Shown: positions 1-12,278, numbered from the stretch's first letter. The stretch: 64,000 nucleotides of DNA from Mastigamoeba balamuthi (GCA_902651635.1 CACRSC010000021.1:300474-364473), one strand, 5' to 3'. Translations and numbers: made by a program. The notes: generated from the sequence alone by a model not told the origin.

Positions 1-2
1 AC

Positions 3-1977
3 CTGCGCAAGGCCGCCGAGCAGAGGCTCTCGGCAGAGGCCGCGCGGCTGGCGCGCGAGGCCCGCGAGGCCCGCGCGGCCCTCGAGGCCGAGCTGCGCGA
101 GCGCCGCGCGGACCTCGAGCGCGCCGCGCGCGACGACCTCGAGCGGCGCAGATCTTCGCTCGAGAAATCCATCCGCGCGGATATCCTCGAGAATCTGCGC
201 TCCGAGACCGAGCGCCGGGCCCGCGCGGCCCTCGTGGAGCGCCTGCGCCCGCTCGTGCGCGCCGAGCTCGAGCCCCAGGTGCGCGCCGAGCTCGCCGAGC
301 GCCTCCGCGCCGACGCCGACGCCTCCGCGCGCGCCCGCGCCGACGCTGAGCTGCGCGACCGCGTCGACCGCGAGTCGGCGGCGGCCCGCGAGCGCGCGCG
401 GGCCGAGTGCGAGCAGCGCATGCACGCCGAGCTCCGCAGGCTCGCGGCCGCCGCCCAGGCCGAGGAGCGCGCGCGGGCCGACAAGCGCGCGCGGGCCGCC
501 GCCGACCGCGAGCTGAGCGCGCGGACCGCCCGCCTGCGCCGCGAGCTCGAGGACGCGCAGTGCGAGCGCGCGCGGCGCGTGGCAGCCGAGGCCGCCGAGC
601 GCGTCGCCGCGGAGCGCGCAGAGGTCGCGCGGCTGCGGGCGGCCGAGTCGGTGCGGCGTGCGCGGGAGAACGACGAGTACAGGCGGGCGCAGGAGGAGCT
701 CCGCGGGCTCCGCGAGCAGCTCGAGGCGCGCCAGCGGCAGCTGCGCGAGCACAGGGAGGAGCTCGCCGAGTGGGAGGCGGCGCTGGCACGCGAGGCCGCG
801 CGGCTGCGGCGCCTCGGGGGCGGCCAGCAGCAGCGGCAGCAGCGGAGGGCGGCGTCGGCGGTGGCGCCGTCGAGGGCGGAGGTCGAGCGGCTCATCACGC
901 CGGCGCCCGTCGCCGAGGCGCGCAGGCCGGCGTCGGGCGCGGCGCACAGGGTGACGCTGGAGGTCAGGGAGCCCGAGAGGCGCGCGGCCACGGCCAGAGA
1001 CAGCGCGAGCGACGCGGCCGGGGCGGCAGCGATTCAATTGGCGGGCAATTCAGGGAAATTGCGGTCGGACGAATTGGAGCAATTACAAGAACAACCGCAG
1101 CCACCACCGCAGCAGCAGCAGCAGCAGCACAACAACAGCAGCAGCAGCAACAGTCGCAGCGACAGCAACCGCAGCAGCAGCAGCAAGAGGAGCAGCAGGC
1201 ACCGCAGCAAATAGCGCCGCAAGTACTGCAGCAGCCCAAGATTGCCTCGTCGGCGTCCTTCCTACTGTCGATTGACACTGGCCAGATGGTCAAGAAACTC
1301 TTCGATGGCACGATGCCCTTACCCTATCCCGATTCATCGCGCGAATACACTCGTCAGCTGACTTATGCATGCCATGCTTCCCTCCTTCCCTGTCTTCAGA
1401 TGCCAGAAGCAGCCTGGCGATCGTGCAGGAGCCCGTTGATGAGAGCGACCCAGGAGTGGCGGAAAGCACGTGGGAGGAGGAAGAGCAGCACGACACTGCC
1501 CGCAGCGACCTGGAGCGGTTCCTGTCAGAGCAGGAGTTTGCCGAGGAGGAGTGGAAGCTCCTCGACCCACCCAGCGCGCTCCCGCCCTCGGCCACCGAGT
1601 CCACCCGCTCTCTGCTGCACGAGCTCTGCTCGGCATACGAATCGCTCGCAGTGGCGCCATCGAAACGCGTCGAGTTCGTGCGCTCTCTGTCGCACGAGAG
1701 CTCCGCCGAGTCTGCCGAGTCTGCGATGCGCGCCGAGCTCGCGCGATTGCGTGGGGCAGAGGCCGCGATGGCCCCGCTGATGCGCAGGGTGATCGAGGCG
1801 GAGGAGCTGGCCCGGCAGGGAGACGAGGGGTCCGAGTTCGCTGCGACTGCTGCGGAAAACCGGAGAGACGAGCTGCGCAGATCTGTGGCCGAGTGGGAAC
1901 ACTCGCACGCGCAGCCTTTCTTGTACCGAGGCGTGAGATATCTCGACTTCCTCACCTTTATCGAGATGAGAGACTGA
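3..1977 (+). CDS. Coiled-coil protein, 3' portion (5' end outside window)
   Basis: The reading frame is open from base 3, so the gene starts upstream. The first ~310 residues are an almost uninterrupted Arg/Glu/Ala-rich coiled coil (heptads such as LRAELEPQVRAELAERL), followed by a basic, low-complexity and Gln-rich stretch near 1090-1200. A frame change between about 930 and 1110 implies one short intron whose junctions I cannot fix. A second intron is clear at 1353-1399 (GTCAGC...TTCAG) and joins frame 2 to frame 1 in phase 1, giving ...SREYT-H-ARSSLAIVQE. The last exon ends at TGA 1975-1977 with a short conserved-looking tail (RYLDFLTFIEMRD). I do not recognise the family. Such coils are typical of cytoskeletal, centrosomal or Golgi scaffolds, but that is inference only. 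Confidence 0.6.
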
Positions 1978-3786
1978 CACGGTGCAGGAGCAATTGCTTG
2001 CTAATCGAGCGGTATGAAAAACTCACAGTGTACAACACTATATCTGCCTGCAGTAAGCGAACAATGAGTTCTCGCTGCTGAAACCAAACGATTGATCCAG
2101 GACGTGTTTCCAGCTGTTTGTGTAAGGGTACTCAGGCGAGAGTATAGTTCGTTCGCAGCACATAGCAACTGAGGACAGGGCGTCAGAGACGGCTGCACAA
2201 GTAGAGGGTGCTCCCGAGGACATCTTGCAGAGCAGTGTGGGAGACCACCACGACATCGTCGGGCAGGCTGCTGGTGGTGAACCTAGAGGATGCCCTGTTC
2301 GACATGACGATGAACAGAATCCTGTTGAACCCGTTGGTCGCACTGACTGCACACTGTTCGGGCACGAACTCCCTGATGGAGGCTCCTGGTTCTGTCTCAA
2401 ACCCCATGCCCTCTTCGGTCTCCCTCTTGGTCAGTGCAGCCTCTGCGCCCCCCCCCTCCCCCTCCTTTACATCACTCTTATGCTCCACCAACTCAACTTC
2501 GGTCTTCTCGGCCTTCGAGGTGGCACTTGCCTTCCCCTGAGGCCTGCGCGGTGTCTTCAGCAGGGGCTCCGTGGCTCCATTGGCAGAACATGCTCGTGTG
2601 GCACTCATTTGCAATGGAGCCAGACCCATCTGCCTGAGGGCGAGGACGTGCAGTTCCAGGACGTCCTGCTGGAGGTCGAGCGACTCTGCATTTTTGTGGC
2701 TGTGAGGTCGCATGGGCACGCTACTGGTCGAGGTACACGATCACTGTTAACGTGGTCTGTGCCTCTCGCTGCGGGATGCTCACTTTCGGGTCATAGAATG
2801 CGTACAGAAGAAGACACAGTGGCGTGATGTATGGCACATATGTGTACATGATGATTGCTTGGCCCGTCGCGACCGGCACACTCGATGCTGTCATAAGCAA
2901 CACCTGATGCACGAGGTCTGCTAGCGTTGCACCATCGCCGAGCCCCAGGATGGGCTTGCCGTGAGGCAGTGTGTGGGAGCAAAGTGTATGCATGGCCAAG
3001 ACGAGGAACGGGTGTTCCTCTGCGGGGTATGGGTTGCACAGGGTTTGACAAAGCAGATTGTCCTCCGGAGAGATGGCCACCCTGTGCTGCCCATGCCCGA
3101 GCACAACCTCTGCACAGCACAGCGCCCTCCCGCAGTCAGAGAACAGTATTTGGTACCTGGGGCAAGCCTTCACGAGGGCCTGCACAGTTCTGTTTGCAGT
3201 GGTGACTGGGTTGGACAGTGAGTGCAGTGGTGCGTACACAATCTGCCTTTAGTACATCGGGATCATGGGCTGACAGCATCCTTGCACACTGGTAATGCTG
3301 AACACGATGGCCTTGCACTGCTGGCCATCGCATGAAGGCCTCCTAGAGAGGCTGCTTGATGTATGCCAGTTTTGCATTGGCCAAGCCCCCACTGCACACT
3401 GGCGGAGCCAGAGAACATGGGCAAATACTCTCAGGTGTGCTCTTGGTATATCGGGGTGTGGAGATGGGGCAGAGAGAACTGGAGCAATGGCACCAGACGT
3501 GACTCGACCGCCACCGCGTGACGAACCGAGCGGTTGTGACAGCTGGGCATGGGGTGCAGCTGGTGGCACGCAGCTGTTGGCGTGGTCCATTGGGTTATGG
3601 CTGTACAGTGGTTAGAACGGATGCCTCGCTGAGAGGGAGGGCAGCGGACCCGCAATAGAGGCACAAACGCGAGGGCTCTCCCGGCTTAGGCACAACGTAC
3701 TCGGGACAATCACAGCCGTGCTTGTTGCCCTGACCGCGCATCCGCAGGTTAGATTTCTGAGAATCAGTTGAATCTCTGGACATCTA
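1978..3786. other. Gene-poor spacer with unassigned minus-strand open segments
   Basis: GC falls and codon bias weakens here. On the minus strand two adjacent open segments (3239-2721 and 2719-2183) stay open for 170-180 codons. The first has hydrophobic stretches that could be membrane segments (PFLVLAMHTL; YVPYITPLCLLLYAFY). The second has an acidic and lysine-rich central part. They could be exons of a fast-evolving membrane protein, or decayed sequence. No family motif is recognisable and no start or splice structure can be defended. Confidence 0.25.
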
Positions 3787-6700
3787 TTAAACCTCTCTTC
3801 GAAGCTCGATGAGGGTCATCGACAGAAGACAAACATTGAGGGAATGCGAGCAGTATAAAAACTCGAATACAAATATGTTCTCTGGGGGAGGGGGTGCTGA
3901 CTGGTGGCGGTAAGCTACAATCCGGCGGTTCATACGCGGAAGGGAGGCTGGGCCGAGCTGGCGCCTGTGTTCTGCCACCTCGTCTTGCTGTGCGGGCGGG
4001 GGCAGGGGGAATGGCGTGAGTCGCGTGAGTCGGGTGCTGTGCGATGCGGGTGCCGCGTACTGCTGCAGGAGCTGCTGCTTGGGCCCCGCGACGTTGGGCG
4101 GGTCGTTCTCCTTTCGCCTGATCGACGCCCCCAGCGCCGCCGTCTGCCCCTTGAGCGCCGCCAGCATCAGCGCCGACTGCTGTATCGCCAGCGGCGGCGC
4201 AGACGACCCCTTGGGGATGACCCCCGACGCCGACATGACCATCGGGGGCCCCGCCGACACGGCCCTCTGCTGCGCCTGCCCCCGCAAGGGGCTCGCGTGC
4301 CTTCGGTACTGCGCGCCGCGACTGTCAGGGTCCTCCGTTGGTCTGCGCGTGCGCCTCACCTGCGACGACCCCACGGGGGTCAGCGACGGCATCCCGCTGC
4401 CGCACGCCTGCTGCTGCTGCTGCTGCTGCGCGCGGGGCCTCTGCGGCGCGGGCTCCCTGTGCTCGTGCGGCGGCGTCTTGACGTCAAACGCGACCGTCTT
4501 CTTGAGGACGCCGCGCAGCCCCCTGACCGCGTCGTTGCTCGGCGGCAGCCCGGGCGCCACCCGCGATATCGCCAGCGGCACCATCGGCGCCGTCTGCTGC
4601 TGCGGCACCGCCGGAGCCGCCTGCGGGGCTGCCGCAGCCATCGTCCCCGAGTACTGCTGCTCCTGCATCACCGGCACCGGCACCGGCACGCGCGGGTACA
4701 TCGGAGGCGCTGGCGCCGTCGACGGCACGGGGGCCTGCGGGGGCAGCGCGGCCGCCACGGCGACGGGGTAGGGCTTCACGGGGTACTGGGGCTGCACCGG
4801 CACGTCCACGTCCATCGGCTCCGCCTGCGCCGGGGCCGGGGCCGGCAGCGCAAACGGCACAGGCTCCGGCACGGCGCACGGGGCGCTCGCCTGCGCGTAC
4901 CCCTGCGGCAGGAGCGGCAGCGCCAGCGGCATCGCCTCGTCCTCGGCGCAGCCCTGGCGCTCGTACTGGCCCGCGGGCATCGTGGGCGTCCTGGGCGTGC
5001 GCGACCCGCGGTGCGGCCGGCGCCCCGACCCCGTGACCTCCGCCGCTGCCGCTGGCGCCGCGGGGGGCAGCGCGGGCGGCGCGACGGGCCCCGCGCCCAT
5101 CAGCATCGAGAGCCTGGCGGCCGTGTGCGCCGCGCTGCCGGGGCGCAGGATGCGGATGGGCGTCTTGTTCTTGGGTGTCGCCATGCCCTCGGTCACGCGC
5201 TTCATCGTCGCCTGCGACTGCTGCTCGCGCCACGTCAGCGCGGGGACTGGCGGGGGGCGGGCGGTACTCACCGCGGGGGTCGTGCCCGACGAGTACTGGA
5301 TGCGGACGGGCGGCAGGAGGTCCTGGTGGCCCGACGAGAGCTGCAGGCAGTTGCAGCAGTCGAGCACCGCCGACACGCGGCGCGCGAGCTCGTCGGGCAT
5401 CGGCGTGGCCGCGTTGTACACGTCGCGCAGCGCCCCGACGAGGCGCTCGACGTGCGCGTTCATGAACGCCGCGTAGGCCGTCGCGCCCTCGAGGGCCATC
5501 GAGCAGGCCTCCCTCTGCACAAAGTGCAGCGCGTCGTCGTGCAGCGACCCCAGCTCGCCCAGCAGCCTCGCCCTGCTGCGGTCGTTGCCCCCCAGCTGCG
5601 CCAGCAGCCGCTCGCGCTCGGCCGCGACGGCCGCCGCGTCCTGCACGTCGTCAAACGTGCTCGCCATCTCGACGTGGTGGTCGTCGACGGCCGAGAGCTG
5701 CTTGAGCAGCGTCACGCGCTCGCCGAGGTTCGAGTGCAGGCGCTCGAGCAGGTGCTTGGTCGTCGGCGCGCGCACGACGACGCGCATGCGGTCGCGCTCG
5801 GCCTCGGTGACGTGCAGGCGCTGCTCGAGGCTCAGCACGCGCGCGTTGAGCCTCTCGATCATCGACCTGTACTCGCCCAGGTTCGCCTCCACGTTGATCA
5901 CCGTCCTGTTCACCTGCGCGCGCGGGGCCCCCACGCCCTGTCAGAGCCCCCCGCCTCGCGTGCCCGCCCCCGCTGTGCCCGGTCTGTCGCTCCACGCACG
6001 TTGATNGGGGCAGCGCGGGCGGCGCGACGGGCCCCGCGCCCATCAGCATCGAGAGCCTGGCGGCCGTGTGCGCCGCGCTGCCGGGGCGCAGGATGCGGAT
6101 GGGCGTCTTGTTCTTGGGTGTCGCCATGCCCTCGGTCACGCGCTTCATCGTCGCCTGCGACTGCTGCTCGCGCCACGTCAGCGCGGGGACTGGCGGGGGG
6201 CGGGCGGTACTCACCGCGGGGGTCGTGCCCGACGAGTACTGGATGCGGACGGGCGGCAGGAGGTCCTGGTGGCCCGACGAGAGCTGCAGGCAGTTGCAGC
6301 AGTCGAGCACCGCCGACACGCGGCGCGCGAGCTCGTCGGGCATCGGCGTGGCCGCGTTGTACACGTCGCGCAGCGCCCCGACGAGGCGCTCGACGTGCGC
6401 GTTCATGAACGCCGCGTAGGCCGTCGCGCCCTCGAGCGCCATCGAGCAGGCCTCCCTCTGCACAAAGTGCAGCGCGTCGTCGTGCAGCGACCCCAGCTCG
6501 CCCAGCAGCCTCGCCCTGCTGCGGTCGTTGCCCCCCAGCTGCGCCAGCAGCCGCTCGCGCTCGGCCGCGACGGCCGCCGCGTCCTGCACGTCGTCAAACG
6601 TGCTCGCCATCTCGACGTGGTGGTCGTCGACGGCCGAGAGCTGCTTGAGCAGCGTCACGCGCTCGCCGAGGTTCGAGTGCAGGCGCTCGAGCAGGTGCTT

Positions 6701-8442
6701 GGTCGTCGGCGCGCGCACGACGACGCGCATGCGGTCGCGCTCGGCCTCGGTGACGTGCAGGCGCTGCTCGAGGCTCAGCACGCGCGCGTTGAGCCTCTCG
6801 ATCATCGACCTGTACTCGCCCAGGTTCGCCTCCACGTTGATCACCGTCCTGTTCACCTGCGCGCGCGGGGCCCCCACGCCCTGTCAGAGCCCCCCGCCTC
6901 GCGTGCCCGCCCCCGCTGTGCCCGGTCTGTCGCTCCACGCACGTTGATCTTGATGTTCTTGGTGCGGTGCGCGTACTTGAGCGTGTTGAGCGTGTCCTCG
7001 TACGAGTCCCGCGACGGGCTGATGTTGGCGATCATCGTCGTCCTGCAGTTGCCCCCGAGCGAGTCCTGCCCAGCGCCCCCCAGTTGAGCCCAGGGCTGCG
7101 GCTGCGGCTGAGGGCTGCGGGGTACCTTGAGGAGGCGCGTGAGCTTGCTGTTGCGGAAGGGGATGTGCTGGTGGCGCTGGCCGCTCTGCTGGCCGAGCAT
7201 GTTGATGCAGTTGGCGAGCGCCAGCAGCGACCTGTTGATGTTGGCGCCCTCGAGCAGGCGCTCGCCCCTGTTCTGCGTCCGCGCGGCCCGCTCGGACCCC
7301 GCGAGGTCGATGAGGCTGAACTTGCCCACAAACTGCGACGTCTGCACGCTCTCGGCCTTGGGCCGCTTGCACACGGTGATCTGGAACACCGCGTGGCTGC
7401 GCGACGACGTGGCGTTGGCGTTGGTCGGCGACACGCGCCTGTGCGAGTTGCCCAGCGCCAGCAGCTCCTGCACGTCGCGCACCGTCCGCGGGTGCAGCAC
7501 CGTCAGCTCGCTCGACAGCTGCACGCCGTGCTCCCCCGTCTCCCGTATGTCGATCGGCGGCGAGTTCTCCACAAACAGGTCCCTGATCGTCTCGTTGTAC
7601 ACCTCTGCATCAGCCCCGATGAGTGCCGTCCCGCCAGTGCGCTGCTGCGGGCCCCACAGGAGGCTGTGGGTGCGGTACCGAGGCACGAGACGGCGAGCCC
7701 GTAGTCGCAGTCGTCGCGCGTCTGCTCGATGCGCTCAAAGAGCTCGCGCATGGCCAGGCCCATCACGCCCAGCCCCACCGTCGCGTTGCCCATCATCGTG
7801 TGCGTCTTCCCCGACCCTGAGATCCGCAGAGAGGCGACGACGTGGCTCAGCAGACGTGGTGCATGGTGGGGGGGTTTGAATTTGAATTCGGGCGCCCCGT
7901 TGGCGCCAAATTGCGGTGCGATCTGTGCGGCCCGCACCGGTGCTGCCGTAGGCAAAGACCGTCGCGTTGTAGCCCTCGAGGACGCCCTCGATGATGCCCT
8001 CGGTGGCCCCGTGGTAGACCTCCTCCTGGCTCGCGTCCTCGGGGAACACCTGCGGGCAGAACGGAGGGCACCAAAACAGACAGAGAGAAGAGCACAGCAA
8101 ATGAAACAAAATCAGCGAGCGCGCCAAACGGTCTGGGGGCCGTGTGGCGCACCCTGTCGAAGCCGTAGAGGATGCCCTTGGGCTGGCGCTCGAGCGGGTT
8201 GCGCCTGGGCCCCGCCTGCGCGCAGTGGTGGCGCTTGGGGTCGAAGACGAGCGAGTGGTCGTCGATCACCTCGACGACGCGCTCCTGCCCCTCGTCCGCC
8301 CTCAGCGGCCGCACTCTGCGCCAGGGCGGGTCAGCGGGCGAAGGGGGAGGAGGGCCTGGGGTCACCGGACGCAGACGGCGATGTGGGGGCGGCCGCCGGG
8401 CGGCGTGTGGGACGCGGTGGTGTCTGCGGTGTTCTCCTCCAT
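3787..8442 (-). CDS. Kinesin-8 family motor (KIF18/Kip3-like)
   Basis: Plus-end-directed, depolymerising-type microtubule motor by family. Exon 1 starts at ATG 8442 and ends ...PHIAVCV-R; splicing joins it to VRPLRADEG, restoring the kinesin VRVRPL strand. Then follow [13 protein letters not shown] (typical of KIF18/19), an intron, and a P-loop rebuilt across another intron as [13 protein letters not shown]. Next come [14 protein letters not shown] (also across an intron), switch I NATSSRSH, switch II DLAGSE, and ending [23 protein letters not shown] and [12 protein letters not shown] neck and coiled coil ([17 protein letters not shown]) precede a long Pro/Ala/Gln-rich tail. The tail holds a KEN-box-like RRKENDPP near 4107. 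Introns are 50-130 nt. The coil exon is present twice because of an assembly duplication (5064-6005 and 6007-6948), so the true gene is about 943 bp shorter. The exact C-terminus is less certain. Confidence 0.9.
5064..6948. repeat. 942-bp exact-length tandem duplication joined by a single N (assembly artefact)
   Basis: Bases 5064-6005 and 6007-6948 are the same sequence, separated only by an N at 6006. I see one substitution between them (near 5498 and 6441, G versus C, silent). Both end in the same splice-acceptor context followed by CACGTTGAT. Read literally, the duplication would break the kinesin-8 gene; removing one copy gives a normal kinesin. This is most likely two haplotypes or overlapping contigs placed end to end. 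Confidence 0.9.
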
Positions 8443-8791
8443 TGGGGCGTCGCTGTGGGCTGTGTGGCTGTGGTCTCTCGCTGGGGGGGCGTGCTGACAA
8501 AGTACGCGCGCTTCTGGGGGGGCTGCTGTGGAAAAGGCGGGCGGGCAGAGGGCGGGAACCACCCCGGAAGGTGTATGTTCGAGTGGGTGTCTGCGGTGGA
8601 GCCCCCGGCTGTTTGAATAAGATTCATTTCCGGTTTTTGGCGCCAATACCCCCAAAATAACCCCTCTTTCAAACAACGTCAGCTTTATTTCCTGCCCCAT
8701 CCTCTCGCCGACTCGGGACCCCTCCGTACTGCATGGTGGTCATTTGCCACCGGCTCGATCCGCGGGCGCAGGCCGAGTCCGATATGCGGGC

Positions 8792-8815
8792 GATATCTGT
8801 CCAAAGAGATATTCT
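8792..8815 (+). promoter_or_regulatory. GATATC / AGAGATATTC element upstream of coilin
   Basis: GATATC at 8792-8797 and AGAGATATTC at 8806-8815 lie 49-72 bp upstream of the coilin ATG at 8864. The same motif recurs upstream of at least ten other start codons in this window. A regulatory role is inferred from position and recurrence. Confidence 0.45.
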
Positions 8816-8863
8816 GACATCAGAGCGCAGATTTTTCTCCCTGTGGTCCTGCGCAAGGGACGA

Positions 8864-11005
8864 ATGCGTGTCAAGGTCGTGTTCGCGCCCGGGCTCGTGC
8901 CCGACGAGGACCGCCGCCTGTGGTACGCGGTCCCCACGGGCCTCGAGACGGTCTCGGACCTCGCGGACGACCTGTCCTCCAAGTTCTCCCTCAGCCGCTC
9001 TCTGCGCCTCTCGTGCGACGGCTTCGCCCTGCCCTCGGTCTCGGACGTCTCCCTGATCCGCGACGGCGACACCATCGAGTACGCCATCCCTCTTTTCCCA
9101 CGCGCAATAACCGCACATCAATTGATTTGTTTCCGGACATCCGAAAAATTCGAAAATTGTGTTTGTTTTTCTTTAATTTGTTCTGTCTGACTCGTTTGTT
9201 CTCAGGGTCCGGAGGGAGTCCTCCAGGAGGGAGTCGTGCGGCGCACGGCAGTCGGTCCCCGAGGCGGCGCAGGAGGCCGCGGAGGAGGCCGAGGCCCCGC
9301 GCCAGAAGAAGAGGCGCCGCGCGGAGCCCGCCAGCGCTGCCAGCGACCCCGAGGCGGCCGCGGTGGAGCCGCCGGCAGCGCCCCCAGCAGAGGAGCCCGA
9401 GGCACCGCAGCCCGCAGCAGCAGCCGTCTCGCAGGAGACGCCGGCGAAGAAGCGCCGCCGCCACAGGAAGAGCATGCCGCCGGCGGTGCACGCGGCCGCC
9501 GAGGAGCAGCAGGAGGCAGCGGCAGACGAGGCGCCTCGCGCGGAGCAGCGCGGGGACAGCGCGCAGGCGCAGGAGGCCGCTGAGGCTCCGCAGGGCGCAG
9601 CGGAGGCAGCAGAGGCCGAGGCCCCCCGCGAGAAGCCCGCGAAGGCCGCCGTCGCTGAGCAGCCGCAGGCGCCGAGCAGCAGGGCCGCGAAGGAGGCGAG
9701 GGCCGCGGAGGAACCGGCCAGCGAGAAGGCGGCCAGCGCAGCCGAGAGCGCGAGCGACGCGGCACCGGCACCGGCGGCAGCGGCAGCGGAGCAGGAGAGG
9801 AGGCCTGCGACGATCATCCCGGCGCAGGTGGGCAAGAAGATCGTGTTCGACGACGACGGGGGCAGTTGAGTCGATCGCTCCCGCCGCAGCAGAGAGCACT
9901 GAGAGCACCCGCTAACCCGCTCACGCACGCCGCGCACCCGCAGCTGCGGAGGTGGACGTGGAGCGCGACCTCGTGATCACCGGGCGCAAGACCAACAAGC
10001 GAAGGATCGACCGGATCCGGGAGGCGGGCGGCGCGGCACTGCAGCCGCAGGCACCGAAGCCCCAGCAGCCCGCCGAGCAGCCCGCGAGCACGCAGGCTGA
10101 CGAGGGCACTCCCGAGCGCCCCCGCCGCCGCCAGAGGCGCCAGAGGCAGCGAGCACTCCCTGCGGACACCACCGCAGCTCCCGCAGAGGCGGCTGCTGCC
10201 CCCGTCGTCCCTGCGGCCCCTGCGGCCTCTGCGGCCCCTGCGCACACGGGCCCGCACGAGCTGACGGCCACGAGGGTCGTCCTCAACGCCCTGCAGCCCC
10301 CGGAGAGCGCCCCGGCGCACGCGCTGACGTTCCCCCGCGAGTACGAGAAGCTGCCGGCGCTGACACAGATGCCGTGGGTCGGCGACATCATCGCGTACAA
10401 GACGCTCGAGCTCTCGAGCAACTTCACGCCCGAGATGTCCGACTGGAAGGTGGCGGACACCGCGAGAGGGGAGGCCCTCCCTCTGCCTTCTGACAGCCTT
10501 CCCCGTGGGCGCGCAGGAGGCCAAGGTGATCGCCGTGGATGCAAACGAGATGACTCTTGAGGTCACCTACGAGGCCAACAAGCCAATGTGACGCCTCTCT
10601 CCCCTCTCGGCTCTCTGCGCACGCGCTCACTCGTCGGTGGGCGGCAGACTGCCGTCGGAGGGGTTGGTCAGCCAGGTGCCTGAGCCGGCGGTGGTCTCCG
10701 CGCGGCTGGACATGCTCTCGAACCCCCGCGTGCTCAAGGCGGCGTCGAGGCGGGTCACCTCGCCGCAGTCGCAGCAGCAGGCGGCCACCGCGAGCACAGA
10801 GGACGCGGCGAGCACCGCAGCGGCGCAGCAGCAGGGGCAGCAGCAGCAGCAGCAGCCCCAGGAAGCAGCGGCGCCCAAGGAGAAGAAGGTGTGGAGGTTC
10901 CGCGGGCTCGGGAGCCTCGTCTCGCACCTCAAGAGGCAGAGCAGCGGCCAGGGGGGCCAGACGGCCGCTACCAACGAGAACGCCGCGGACGAGGACGAGC
11001 AGTAG
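8864..11005 (+). CDS. Coilin-like Cajal-body scaffold protein
   Basis: Coilin scaffolds Cajal bodies, where snRNPs mature. The model has exons 8864-9078, 9206-9864, 9944-10449, 10517-10587 and 10648-11005, and all junctions restore frame. The N-terminus (MRVKVVFAPGLVPDEDRRLW...LSRSLRLSCDGFALP) matches the coilin self-association domain, a ubiquitin-like fold. A long low-complexity Ala/Glu middle contains basic nuclear-localisation-like clusters (KKRRR, KKRRRHRK). The C-terminal Tudor-like domain is clear: LPALTQMPWVGDIIAYKTLE, LSSNFTPEMSDWK, then across a 67-nt intron EAKVIAVDANEMTLEV. This follows animal and plant coilins closely. The last exon is Gln-rich and lysine-rich. Intron 1 is AT-rich with CAATTG. 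Coilin is lost in many lineages, so its presence here is informative. Confidence 0.85.
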
Positions 11006-11260
11006 CGAGCTGGCTGTTGACCTGGCGATGCGTGCTATACGCAACGCCGCACTCTGACAGACTGCACTGGCCAGGTGTTGGTGGCAGACAACAAGAGGAT
11101 TTTACTGTTTCTCTCGCACTTACACGGCGCGCTCGGACATGAAGAACAGTCCTATGACGAGGAGAACTTATCCCAGTGAGGTGCACGAACACCCCACCCA
11201 CCACGTCCGAAGGGTCGTGGGGGAATTGAAAGGCTTCGCTTAAAGAAATCTCCTGCCCGA

Positions 11261-11270
11261 GAGATATCTT
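11261..11270 (+). promoter_or_regulatory. GAGATATCTT element upstream of the kinase-like gene
   Basis: This copy of the palindromic GAGATATCT core lies about 42 bp upstream of the ATG at 11312. It belongs to the window-wide set of GATATC elements near start codons. Confidence 0.45.
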
Positions 11271-11311
11271 AGCTCATCAATCAGTTGCCTTCACCCCTCC
11301 CTGCCGTGCAA

Positions 11312-11989
11312 ATGGATAAGGAGACGTTTACGAGCAAGCGGCTCCCCGGCATGGTTCTCGACGAGTTCATACACAGCGGCCGGAACGCGTATGTACTGGG
11401 AGTTGCCGGGGGCGAGAGGGTGGTGAAGATCACGGGGTGGTACAACAGGCCAGCGCGCCACGCCCTGCAGTACGAGGCAGGCATCTACAACGAACTCAAG
11501 GAGCACCAAGGAGCTCTTGTCCCCACCCTCTTCGCTGCCGAGGGGATGCTCGCAGCCTTCTACGGTCGCAGCCCCTTCCCCTCCCGGTTCCTTCATTCGG
11601 GCTCACTGGCTTGCTTCTCAGTGATGGTGATGTCGAGGCACGGACCCTCACTGTGGGATGTCGCGCACGACGCCCTCAACACAAAGGAGCAGCTGACAGC
11701 CCTCCGCGAAGCTTCTCTGGCGCTCCTGCGGCGACTGCACACAGCGGGATTTGTGCACGGGGACGCCCGGCTGCCGAACATATGTCTGGCTGACCGTCGT
11801 GCCTCTACGGCGCTGCCACCCGCAGCGCAGGTCGGCGCGCTGCCGCTCATTCTCATCGACCTGGGCAGAACAAGGCGGTGGGAAACTGAGAAGGACAAGC
11901 AGGACGACGAGGAGTATCTCCGGCAGCACTGGACGTGGGAGGCCGGCCTCGCGCGAGACGACCGCCCACTGAATCCGCTGGCGCAGTAA
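11312..11989 (+). CDS. Small protein-kinase-like phosphotransferase
   Basis: Two exons, 11312-11564 and 11622-11989, with a 57-nt intron (GTCGCA...TTCTCAG) that is also frame-neutral, so the unspliced frame stays open. Kinase-fold landmarks are visible: VVKI (lysine strand), QYEAGIYNEL (helix C glutamate), a hinge-like VMVMSRHGPSLWDV, the catalytic loop HGDARLPNICL, and a DLGR in place of DFG. The spacing and HGD...N loop resemble RIO/Bud32-like and other atypical small kinases rather than conventional Ser/Thr kinases. At ~206 residues it has no regulatory domains. Substrate unknown. The ATG is preceded by a GAGATATCTT element. Confidence 0.65.
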   Translation: MDKETFTSKRLPGMVLDEFIHSGRNAYVLGVAGGERVVKITGWYNRPARHALQYEAGIYNELKEHQGALVPTLFAAEGMLAAFYGRSPFPSRFLHSGSLACFSVMVMSRHGPSLWDVAHDALNTKEQLTALREASLALLRRLHTAGFVHGDARLPNICLADRRASTALPPAAQVGALPLILIDLGRTRRWETEKDKQDDEEYLRQHWTWEAGLARDDRPLNPLAQ

Positions 11990-12278
11990 TTGTGGGGCTT
12001 GCCTTACTTCCTGCTTCGTTTGGTGTTGGCCTGGTGGGTTTCCGGCGAAAAAGCAATTGAGCCATTGTGACCACAGCGTCTGTGTCGGTTTTGGCCTTGA
12101 ATCGGCAACAATTCAGCGCGAGCGGCCTAGGGAGATTCGGATCTCAGGTTTTGCGAATTGCGACGCAATCCTGGGAAAATGCGCAGAAAATAGAAGAGAC
12201 TGCAGGGTCCTCATTTTCTGTGTCGCAGACGGCACGCACGAGAGGAGAGATACACCATTTGAAAAAACCGGCAGTTAA

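Noticed and set aside
1090-1200. CAG-rich tract as an expanded trinucleotide repeat
   Set aside because: It is interrupted and encodes an ordinary Gln-rich linker in the coiled-coil gene.
3904-6408. Very long plus-strand open frame (over 800 codons) opposite kinesin-8
   Set aside because: It is an Arg/His-rich shadow of the GC-rich minus-strand coding sequence, crosses the N and has no recognisable domain.
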